A stretch of 5,850 nt of DNA from NCBI GenBank assembly GCA_011051745.1, contig DRKO01000323.1, forward strand, positions 1-5,850. Reading direction: 5' to 3'. Of the stretch, positions 1-5,714 are shown piece after piece. Numbering within the stretch: the stretch's first letter is position 1; every line of letters begins with the position of its first letter. Position numbers and translations under genes: made by a program. A model generated the notes under the pieces. The model did not search any database, was not told the origin of the DNA, and was given only the letters and a program-made list of their open reading frames with translations. The stretch comes from Chloroflexota bacterium (lineage in GTDB: Bacteria > Chloroflexota > Anaerolineae > Aggregatilineales > UBA3940).

Positions 1-897
1 GAAGCGCACCGCTCCTCGCTCAAGCGCGGCCACTTCATCGGAGATCACCAGCAGGTCAGCGCCGCACCTGTGCATGGCCTCCAGCAGGTTGAAAACGTCG
101 CCAAAGGTTGAGCCGCCCGGCACAACAAAGAGGGCCGGGAAATTGGCCTCAACCAGCGCAAACGGCCCGTGCCGGAAATCCGCCGACGAGTACGGCTGGA
201 GGGGCAGGTAGACGATCTCGGCCAGTTTGAGCGCGATCTCAAAGGCCGTCGCATAGTTATAGCCGCGCCCGATCACCACGCCCTGCTCGGCGTGCAGCCA
301 GCGCTCAGCCGCCCGCAGCGCGGGTTCGGCGGCCCGGTCAAGCGTCGTCTGCACCGCCTCAGGCATGCGCTGGAGCGCCTCTGTGCGAGCCCCGTCATCG
401 CTCAGGGCAGTTGAGAGGAGCGCCAGCACGGCGAGCTGGGCGGTGTAGGTCTTGGTCGCGGCCAGCGAACGCTCTTCGCCTGCCTCCAGAAACAGACAGT
501 GCTCAGCCGTCGCGGCCAGCGGAGAGTCGGGATAGTTGGTGATCGCGAGCGTTAGAGCACCCTGTCTCCGCCCCTCCTCAACCACCTTCACAATGTCAGG
601 CCCCTGCCCGGATTGCGAGATGCCGATCACCAGCGCATTCTGCAGGCGGGGCGGCTGCTGATAGAGCGTGAACAGCGAAGGGGTCGCCAGCGCAACGGGC
701 AGGCGATTGTGTGCCCCGAACAGGTACTGAGCGTACCGCGCCGCGTTATCGCTGCTCCCCCTGGCGGCGATCAGGATGTACTGGATACCCCGCTCGCGGA
801 TGGCCCTGGCGAGCTTACGCGCCGCTTCGGCCTGGGAGTCGATCAGGCGGGCCAGAACAGCCGGTTGCTCCCGAATCTCCTGCTCAAGAAGGGTCAT
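1..897 (-). CDS. Tandem SIS-domain sugar-phosphate isomerase/deaminase, GlmS isomerase-like (3' partial)
   Basis: 299 codons are visible from ATG at 895-897 to the left edge without a stop. Relatives are usually about 340-350 residues, so some 40-50 C-terminal residues are probably missing. The protein matches the isomerase half of GlmS but begins directly at that domain, so it has no glutaminase part. This favours an ammonia-releasing amino-sugar-phosphate deaminase (NagB-II/AgaS-like) or a related isomerase or deglycase over glucosamine-6-phosphate synthase. Seen here: first SIS domain with ARGSSDNAARYAQYLFG (45-61), SQSGQGPDIVK (94-104) and SLAATKTYTAQLAVL (144-158); second SIS domain with GRGYNYATAFEIALKLAE (210-227) and FRHGPFALV (241-249). 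Glu227 and His243 have the same 16-residue separation as Glu488 and His504 of E. coli GlmS. The expected C-terminal lysine would lie outside the window. The gene starts 13 bases after the acyltransferase stop with no clear Shine-Dalgarno, suggesting coupling. It may feed deaminated sugar phosphate into glycolysis. Confidence 0.91.
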   Translation of the reverse strand, partial: MTLLEQEIREQPAVLARLIDSQAEAARKLARAIRERGIQYILIAARGSSDNAARYAQYLFGAHNRLPVALATPSLFTLYQQPPRLQNALVIGISQSGQGPDIVKVVEEGRRQGALTLAITNYPDSPLAATAEHCLFLEAGEERSLAATKTYTAQLAVLALLSTALSDDGARTEALQRMPEAVQTTLDRAAEPALRAAERWLHAEQGVVIGRGYNYATAFEIALKLAEIVYLPLQPYSSADFRHGPFALVEANFPALFVVPGGSTFGDVFNLLEAMHRCGADLLVISDEVAALERGAVRF

Positions 898-910
898 AAG
901 CTTTCGCCGT

Positions 911-1945
911 TCATCTCATCTTCATGAGACTTCTCATAAGTAATTGTATCGTACCGGGCCACGAGATCAGGTAATCCCACACGGCGACATCCTGCCCGCC
1001 GAAGCGGTACTTGTATGCCTCATCCCCTCGCAGGAAGTCGTAGGCCTCTCGTCCCTGCTCGATCGCATGGCGGATCGTGTAGGCCACCAGCAGAAAGCCC
1101 GCTCCCAGCCTGGGGAAGCGCCGGAAGTCGAAGCCGGAGTTGTATACCAGAATGCGGTTGTTGACATCGAAGTTGAAGAGGGCTGCCGCCTCCTGCCCGC
1201 CGACGGTCAGGAAGGCCAGTTGCAGTGCTCCGCGCGCGGCAGCTTCCCGCGCCACCGCGTGGAAGAACGCCGCCATCTCTTCCGTCATGAATGCCGCTTT
1301 GTCTGGATGGCTGGCCCGCATCAGCCGGATGAAGATATCAACGGCCTTCGGCAGATCGCCTTCCGGGTCCGCGATGTACCACCCGATCTCAGGGTTCGCC
1401 TCCGCAAGGCGCAGCCGCCGACGAAGTTCATGGCGGTGCTTGCGGTCAAGCTGTGCCAGATAGGCTTCCCACGTATCGGGCAGAGGAACAACCGGGCAGA
1501 CATCCTGCTGCCGTTCCCGTATCCAGAAGCCGTGCTTCTCCGCCGCAGAGCGCAGCGCGGCCCGCGTGGGGGATCGCTCATGGATACTGCACAGATGCAG
1601 CTCATGCCAGGCCGGAGTGGAAGGACCGCAGAGGAAATCTAGAGCGGCCCCCAGCACCGCTTCGGTGTCCTCCGCTGCACAGATGATGTCCAGATAGTCC
1701 CCGACCTCAACACAGCCCAGCAGGGTAAATCGTCCCGCCCGCAGGCTCAGGGGCACAATGCCTGTCAGCCTGTTCCCCTCTCCACAAACCGCCAGCAACC
1801 ACAGTTCGCCCCGCCCCAGATGTCGCCACCAGGCCCGTTGCCAGCCCAGCGTCAGGAAGATCGACTCGCGCAGCGCAACCCGCGCCACCAGCTCATCCCA
1901 CTGTTCGCTCAACGGGTCAAAGCTATGATACGCGACAACGCGCAT
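911..1945 (-). CDS. CelD/BcsL-type (FemAB-like) GNAT-fold acyltransferase
   Basis: This 344-residue protein resembles the CelD/BcsL acetyltransferase group (Acetyltransf_6 domain), whose members carry two related GNAT-like halves and often occur in polysaccharide or cell-envelope gene clusters. Seen here: an N-terminal half with IFLTLGWQRAWW (29-40), the usual F-x(5)-W entry motif; LDRKHRHELRRRLRLAE (166-182), the basic helix typical of the group; and a C-terminal half with AALFNFDVNNRILVYNSGFD (254-273), GAGFLLVAYTIRHAIEQG (281-298) and YDFLRGDEAYKYRFG (302-316), a strong family signature. It probably transfers an acyl group from acyl-CoA to an amine or hydroxyl, and the aminated product of the nearby DegT enzyme is an obvious candidate acceptor; that link is inference. 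The ATG lies five bases after the GH4 stop. The ribosome binding site is weak: GAGG is ten bases away, or AGG four bases away within the overlapping TAG, so coupling is likely. No signal peptide or membrane segment is obvious. Confidence 0.85.
   Translation of the reverse strand: MRVVAYHSFDPLSEQWDELVARVALRESIFLTLGWQRAWWRHLGRGELWLLAVCGEGNRLTGIVPLSLRAGRFTLLGCVEVGDYLDIICAAEDTEAVLGAALDFLCGPSTPAWHELHLCSIHERSPTRAALRSAAEKHGFWIRERQQDVCPVVPLPDTWEAYLAQLDRKHRHELRRRLRLAEANPEIGWYIADPEGDLPKAVDIFIRLMRASHPDKAAFMTEEMAAFFHAVAREAAARGALQLAFLTVGGQEAAALFNFDVNNRILVYNSGFDFRRFPRLGAGFLLVAYTIRHAIEQGREAYDFLRGDEAYKYRFGGQDVAVWDYLISWPGTIQLLMRSLMKMR
924..937. repeat. Short inverted repeat at the acyltransferase/SIS junction
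   Basis: ATGAGA and TCTCAT form a perfect inverted repeat with a two-base centre. It overlaps the last codons of the acyltransferase and lies about 27 bases upstream of the SIS gene's start. As RNA it could form at best a five-pair stem with a four-base loop. It has no T-run and lies within coding sequence, so it is not a terminator and may be coincidental. Confidence 0.3.
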
Positions 1946-1950
1946 ACTGC

Positions 1951-3192
1951 CTACGCCTCAGGCCATATCTTCGCCAGAATGCTCTTCGCCTGATCGTAGC
2001 TACTCACCAGATGGTTCAGCATCATGGCGCGGAGCGCTTTAGGGTAGGATTTCTCTACGATGGCTTCGACCCAGAGCATCTCGAAGGTGGCGTTAGTCAG
2101 CAGCATGGCTTCCAGATCGGGGGTCAGACCCCCATCATAGGCCAGCGGCAGGAACCCGTCCCGCCGCACCACACACGGAACTTCCACAATCGCCTGAGGC
2201 GGCAGGAAGGGGAGCGCCGTGCCGTTCGTCACGTTCACCACGAAGACCTTCCCGCTGTCGTTCGCGTGGGCCAGCATCACAGGCACGACGATCTCCCGAT
2301 ACCAGTGTGCGCCGCGCTTCTCCAGGCTTTCCGGCTTGTGATCCAGCTCCCCGGATTGATAGTCCGCCAGCATTCTGGCTTCCAGTTCGAGCAGTTGCTC
2401 GGCCCGGGCCGGTTTCCCCTGCTGGGCAGCCAGCATCCGGTCGGGGTGATAGTAGTACTTGAAATACGAGGTCGGGATGGCCCCCACCGCACGCACGATC
2501 TCGGCCTCAACCGGCAACCCCGGCAGACCGGCGACCTTCTCCAGCACGTCGGGCATCATGTCTCGCCCCTGCCAGCGCACGCCCGTGACCCATCCGAAGT
2601 GGTGCATCCCGCTGTAGCGGATCGTAAGCTCCTCCGGGGGCAGGCCGAGCAATCCGGCCACCGCCCCCATCAGCCACACCGGCGAGTCGCAGATGCCAAC
2701 AACGTTCACATCCGTGTACCGGCTGATGGCGTACTGGATGAAGCTGCTGGGGTTGGTCAGGTTGAGCATCAGGGCATCGGGCGCGGCCTCTTCCACCGCA
2801 CGGCACAGTTCGAGCACCACCGGCACGGTGCGCAGCGCGTTGTTCATCCCGCCGGGTCCGAACGTCTCCTCGCCGGGGATGCCGAACTCGCGCGGGAAGG
2901 TCTCATCAAACGCGCGGGCCCGATAGCCGCCCACCCGAATCTGGTTGAGCACATACTGCGCTCCGGCGAGGCCCTCGCGTGTGTCCGTGTGCGTGCTGAT
3001 GGTCAGCGGGGGATCGGCGTCCGCCGCCAGCCGGGAGCACACCTTCCCGACGGCCTTCAGCTTCTCCGCCGTCCGCCCGATAAGAGCCACGTGCATGGCC
3101 GGTCGGCCCTCGGCGTGGAGCAGAGCGTCTATCAACTCAGGGGTGGCTACCCCGCTACCGCCCAGCACAGCCAGCCTGATTGTCTCGCCCAT
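1951..3192 (-). CDS. Divergent GH4 family paralogue (putative 6-phospho-glycosidase or GH4-like NAD-dependent enzyme)
   Basis: This 413-residue protein is colinear with the other GH4 protein of the window over its full length. Shared landmarks are the dinucleotide loop GGSGVATPEL (11-20), QIRVG (84-88), GEETFGPGG (107-115), NLTNPSS (144-150), DVNVVGICDSP (161-171), SYFKYYY (242-248) and IVEVPCVV (335-342). Cys168 and His198 should bind the metal, and the tyrosines at 246-248 occupy the catalytic-tyrosine region. Two positions differ from the paralogue: CNNP becomes CDSP (168-171), and GLNH becomes GMHH (195-198). As I recall, the residue after the metal-binding cysteine correlates with alpha or beta specificity in GH4, so the substrate probably differs. 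CD-S/T-P forms may nevertheless belong to a known subfamily annotated as 6-phospho-beta-glucosidase. The ATG is preceded by GAGGGAG (3197-3203), four bases from the start and overlapping the previous gene's stop. Nine bases separate it from the aminotransferase and five from the acyltransferase. Cytoplasmic; no signal peptide is seen. Confidence 0.9.
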   Translation of the reverse strand: MGETIRLAVLGGSGVATPELIDALLHAEGRPAMHVALIGRTAEKLKAVGKVCSRLAADADPPLTISTHTDTREGLAGAQYVLNQIRVGGYRARAFDETFPREFGIPGEETFGPGGMNNALRTVPVVLELCRAVEEAAPDALMLNLTNPSSFIQYAISRYTDVNVVGICDSPVWLMGAVAGLLGLPPEELTIRYSGMHHFGWVTGVRWQGRDMMPDVLEKVAGLPGLPVEAEIVRAVGAIPTSYFKYYYHPDRMLAAQQGKPARAEQLLELEARMLADYQSGELDHKPESLEKRGAHWYREIVVPVMLAHANDSGKVFVVNVTNGTALPFLPPQAIVEVPCVVRRDGFLPLAYDGGLTPDLEAMLLTNATFEMLWVEAIVEKSYPKALRAMMLNHLVSSYDQAKSILAKIWPEA

Positions 3193-3201
3193 GACTCTCC
3201 C

Positions 3202-4386
3202 TCAGGATTTCTTCTGCCGGTAGAATTCGCACACCGTCTCCGCAGCCGTCCGCACCTCGTCCTCCCGCAGATGCGGGAACATGGGCAGGTTCACAACCCG
3301 ATCGGCGTAGGAGGCCGCGATCGGAATGTCCTCCGGTCTGTAGCCCAGATCGGCGTAGCAGGGCAGGAGGGGCACGGGCGTGGGATACATGGCGAACGAC
3401 CCCACATCGTGATCGGCCAGGAAGTTCATCAGATCGTCGCGCTCGTCCGCCTCCACCAGAATGGCGTAGGAGTAGTACACGTGATAGGCATAGGGCGCGA
3501 CGTATGGGCGCACGACCGGCGCTTCGGCCAGAATCTCATCATACAGCGCCGCCCACCTGCGACGGCGCTCGTTCCACCCGTCGAGGTAGCGCAACTTGAC
3601 GCTCAACGCCGCCGCCTGTAGCTCGTCCAGCCGCTCCTGAAAGCCGATCACCTCGTGCACGAACTTGATTCGCTGGCCGACGTAGCGCAGGATCAGCAGC
3701 TTCTCATAAATCTCACGGTTGTTCGTGGTGATGATACCCCCGTCACCATACGCCCCCAGGTTCTTGCTGGGGTACAGGCTGAAGCAGCCAATATCACCCA
3801 GCGAGCCAACCCGGCGGTCTTTGTAACGTGCCCCGTGTGCGTGGGAAGCGTCTTCCACCACCCACAGGTTATGCTCGCGGGCCAGCTCCAGCAGAGGGTC
3901 CATATCCACCGGCTGGCCGTAGAGATGGACCGGTATCACCGCCTTTGTGCGTGGCGTGATCTTCTCGGCGACCAGTTCCGCCGTCATGTTGTAGGTGCGC
4001 GGGTCCACGTCCACAAAGACCGGCGTGGCTCCCGTATAAGTCACCGCCAGCGCGGTCGCGACATACGTATTGGCGACCGTGATCACCTCATCGCCGGAGC
4101 CGATCTCGCAGGCCTCCAGCGCCAGATGCAGCGCCGCCGTCCCGCTCGCAACCCCGACCGCATATTTGCACTCACAGTACGCGGCGAACTCATCCTCAAA
4201 CGCCTTCAGATGCGGCCCCAGCGTGTACTTGCCGGTCGGCAGCACTTCGAGCATCGCCTCGGTCACTTCCTCGCCGATCTCCTGCCACTGGCGCTCCAGC
4301 TCGCCGCTGCCGATGCGGGTCGGGCGGGCCGCGATCTTCAACCACGAAGGGACTTCCACCGGTTTGCTCAGGTCAATGTGCGTCAC
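3202..4386 (-). CDS. DegT/DnrJ/EryC1/StrS family PLP-dependent sugar aminotransferase
   Basis: This 394-residue protein is close to the family norm of about 365-400. Such enzymes use PLP and usually glutamate or glutamine to aminate keto-sugars, mostly nucleotide-linked, and in some cases cyclitols or 3-keto-glucose 6-phosphate. Seen here: TGKYTLGP (51-58); GVASGTAALHLAL (78-90), the phosphate-binding segment; FVDVDPRTYNM (124-134); VPVH-type segment IPVHLYGQP (151-159); VVEDASHAHGA (176-186), with Asp179 expected to pair with the pyridine nitrogen; and SLYPSKNLGAYGDGG (203-217), with Lys208 as the Schiff-base lysine. The more common EDxAQAHGA is EDASHAHGA here, a Gln-to-His change that I believe occurs in other family members. 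The start is GTG, chosen because a perfect AGGAGG stands five bases upstream. About 20-25 N-terminal residues precede the conserved fold. The gene lies between two GH4 paralogues, which suggests its keto-sugar is made by a neighbour, but the substrate cannot be read from the sequence. Confidence 0.94.
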   Translation of the reverse strand: MTHIDLSKPVEVPSWLKIAARPTRIGSGELERQWQEIGEEVTEAMLEVLPTGKYTLGPHLKAFEDEFAAYCECKYAVGVASGTAALHLALEACEIGSGDEVITVANTYVATALAVTYTGATPVFVDVDPRTYNMTAELVAEKITPRTKAVIPVHLYGQPVDMDPLLELAREHNLWVVEDASHAHGARYKDRRVGSLGDIGCFSLYPSKNLGAYGDGGIITTNNREIYEKLLILRYVGQRIKFVHEVIGFQERLDELQAAALSVKLRYLDGWNERRRRWAALYDEILAEAPVVRPYVAPYAYHVYYSYAILVEADERDDLMNFLADHDVGSFAMYPTPVPLLPCYADLGYRPEDIPIAASYADRVVNLPMFPHLREDEVRTAAETVCEFYRQKKS

Positions 4387-4391
4387 AGCTT

Positions 4392-4397
4392 CCTCCT
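4392..4397 (-). promoter_or_regulatory. Perfect Shine-Dalgarno (AGGAGG) fixing the GTG start of the aminotransferase
   Basis: The minus strand reads AGGAGG, then AAGCT, then GTG. The five-base spacing is near ideal and supports the GTG at 4384-4386 as the true start. It is the strongest ribosome binding site in the window and lies in the largest intergenic gap (4387-4418, 32 bases). The aminotransferase may therefore be translated independently, unlike its closely coupled neighbours. Confidence 0.88.
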
Positions 4398-4418
4398 GTT
4401 TCTGTTCAGGGAAGCGCC

Positions 4419-5714
4419 TTACTCAGGCGAGGGGGTCCCAGATGGGAAGAACTGGGGGAGATAAGCGCGGTGCGCTTCCAGCATCTCATCCAGCAGGGCG
4501 CGGGCCACCTCGAACGAGGGGACCAGCGGGTTGACAAGCATCGCCATCAGCGCCGCGCGGCGTGAGCCGGTCACCCCGGCCTCAACCGTCCAGCTTTCCC
4601 ACGACTTCACCTGCTGGCAGAGCGCCCGGATCGTCTCCGGCAGATGGCCCATATTCAGCGGGATGACGCCGTGCGCTCCCACCACGCAGGGCACTTCCAC
4701 CGAAACATCCTCCGGCAGATCGGCGATTGCCCCACCGTTGCGCGTCACCACGATCTGCACATCACGCCGATCCAGCAGCAGCGAGAGCATCAGTCGGATG
4801 GCCGCCTCGGAGTACAGAGCACCGCCGCGCTGGCTGAGTTCGGGTGGCTTGACCATCTGGTTGGGATCGCGGTACTTCTCAAACAGGGCCTTCTCGATCT
4901 CCCGCACAACCTCCCCGCGTGTCTTTTCGGCGGCTTTGGCCTCAGCCACTTTGTGGGGATGGTCGTAGTAGTACTGCAGATACCAGGTCGGGATGACGCC
5001 CAGCGTGCGCGCCAGCTCCGGGTCGAAAGGGAACTCGTCTCCGGCCATCTCCAGCAGGTCAATCATCCGTCCGGTGATGTCCTGCCCGTCCAGATACACG
5101 CGCCGCACCCAGTTGACGTGATTCAGCCCTACCCACTCAAGGAAAATCTGCTCGTCGCGGACGCCGAGCGCCTCTGCGATCATGTGCTGCATGTTGATCG
5201 GGTTGTTGCACAGGCCGACGACGTTTACGTTGCTGTGCTTCAAAAGCGCTTCGGTGATGATCCCTGACGGATTGGTGAAGTTGAGGAACCACGCTCCGGG
5301 CGCGTAACGCTCCACGTCGCGGGCGATCTCCAGCGCCACCGGAATGGTGCGCCATGCCTTCAGCGTCCCCCCCGGGCCGGTGGTCTCCTGCCCGATCACG
5401 TCGTACTTGAGCGGTATCTTCTCATCGAGGATGCGGGCGGCCATTTGCCCCACCCGAATCTGGGAGACGACGAAATCCGCCCCCTCGACCGCTTCCTGAC
5501 GCGAGCCGGTCAGCGTGATCTTCGTGTCTAGCTCAGCGAAATGTACCTGCCGCTGCACCATCCCTCCGACGATCTCCAGCCGTTCGGGATCGATGTCGTG
5601 CAGCGCGATCTCGCCGACCTGCACCTCTTCCTCATGCGTGATGAAGCCGTCAATCAACTCTGGCGTGTACGAACTCCCGCCGCCGATCACGGCGACTTTG
5701 GCTATTTTCGCCAT
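4419..5714 (-). CDS. Glycoside hydrolase family 4 enzyme, 6-phospho-beta-glucosidase type
   Basis: This 431-residue protein is within the usual GH4 length of about 410-480. Family members are cytoplasmic, NAD- and divalent-metal-dependent glycosidases that oxidise C3 of the sugar, eliminate the aglycone and then reduce the product. Seen here: an N-terminal Rossmann loop GGGSSYTPEL (11-20); QIRVG (85-89); QETTGPGG (109-116); NFTNPSG (145-151); CNNP (169-172), whose Cys169 is the expected metal ligand; GLNHVNW (196-202), with His199 as the second ligand; and WYLQYYY (244-250), the region holding the catalytic tyrosine in characterised members. From memory, CN-x-P marks phospho-beta-glucosidases, whereas CDMP marks phospho-alpha-glucosidases. 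Substrates could be cellobiose-, aryl-glucoside- or chitobiose-6-phosphate; the sequence does not distinguish them. The ATG is preceded by GAGGTGGAG and overlaps the previous gene by 13 bases. The aminotransferase follows after 32 bases and a paralogue lies two genes downstream. The family call is strong; exact specificity is inference. Confidence 0.93.
   Translation of the reverse strand: MAKIAKVAVIGGGSSYTPELIDGFITHEEEVQVGEIALHDIDPERLEIVGGMVQRQVHFAELDTKITLTGSRQEAVEGADFVVSQIRVGQMAARILDEKIPLKYDVIGQETTGPGGTLKAWRTIPVALEIARDVERYAPGAWFLNFTNPSGIITEALLKHSNVNVVGLCNNPINMQHMIAEALGVRDEQIFLEWVGLNHVNWVRRVYLDGQDITGRMIDLLEMAGDEFPFDPELARTLGVIPTWYLQYYYDHPHKVAEAKAAEKTRGEVVREIEKALFEKYRDPNQMVKPPELSQRGGALYSEAAIRLMLSLLLDRRDVQIVVTRNGGAIADLPEDVSVEVPCVVGAHGVIPLNMGHLPETIRALCQQVKSWESWTVEAGVTGSRRAALMAMLVNPLVPSFEVARALLDEMLEAHRAYLPQFFPSGTPSPE

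Noticed and set aside
1..897. Assignment of the SIS gene as glmS (glucosamine-6-phosphate synthase)
   Set aside because: The protein begins at the isomerase domain and the acyltransferase gene ends 13 bases upstream, so no glutaminase domain is present.
613..927. A 104-codon plus-strand open frame at the SIS/acyltransferase junction
   Set aside because: It is antisense to the N-terminal SIS domain, whose ARGSSDNAA and SQSG motifs are unmistakable.
944..1642. A 232-codon plus-strand open frame opposite the acyltransferase
   Set aside because: The minus strand encodes a recognisable CelD/BcsL protein here; the plus-strand translation has no family motif and looks like a shadow frame.
2011..3621. 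A 536-codon plus-strand open frame opposite the second GH4 gene and the aminotransferase
   Set aside because: It crosses the junction of two minus-strand genes with clear family motifs, its translation is rich in Arg, His, Gly and Pro without a recognisable domain, and long antisense frames are expected in high-GC DNA.
4387..4418. A promoter or terminator in the largest intergenic gap
   Set aside because: Only 32 bases are available, much of it taken by the Shine-Dalgarno; there is no hairpin with T-run and no recognisable -35/-10 pair.
3655..4464. A 269-codon plus-strand open frame opposite the aminotransferase
   Set aside because: The minus-strand product has all main DegT motifs, including the Schiff-base lysine segment; the plus-strand product is Arg/His-rich and unrecognisable.
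4644..5267. A 207-codon plus-strand open frame opposite the first GH4 gene
   Set aside because: It lies wholly inside a complete, motif-bearing GH4 gene on the other strand and shows no domain of its own.
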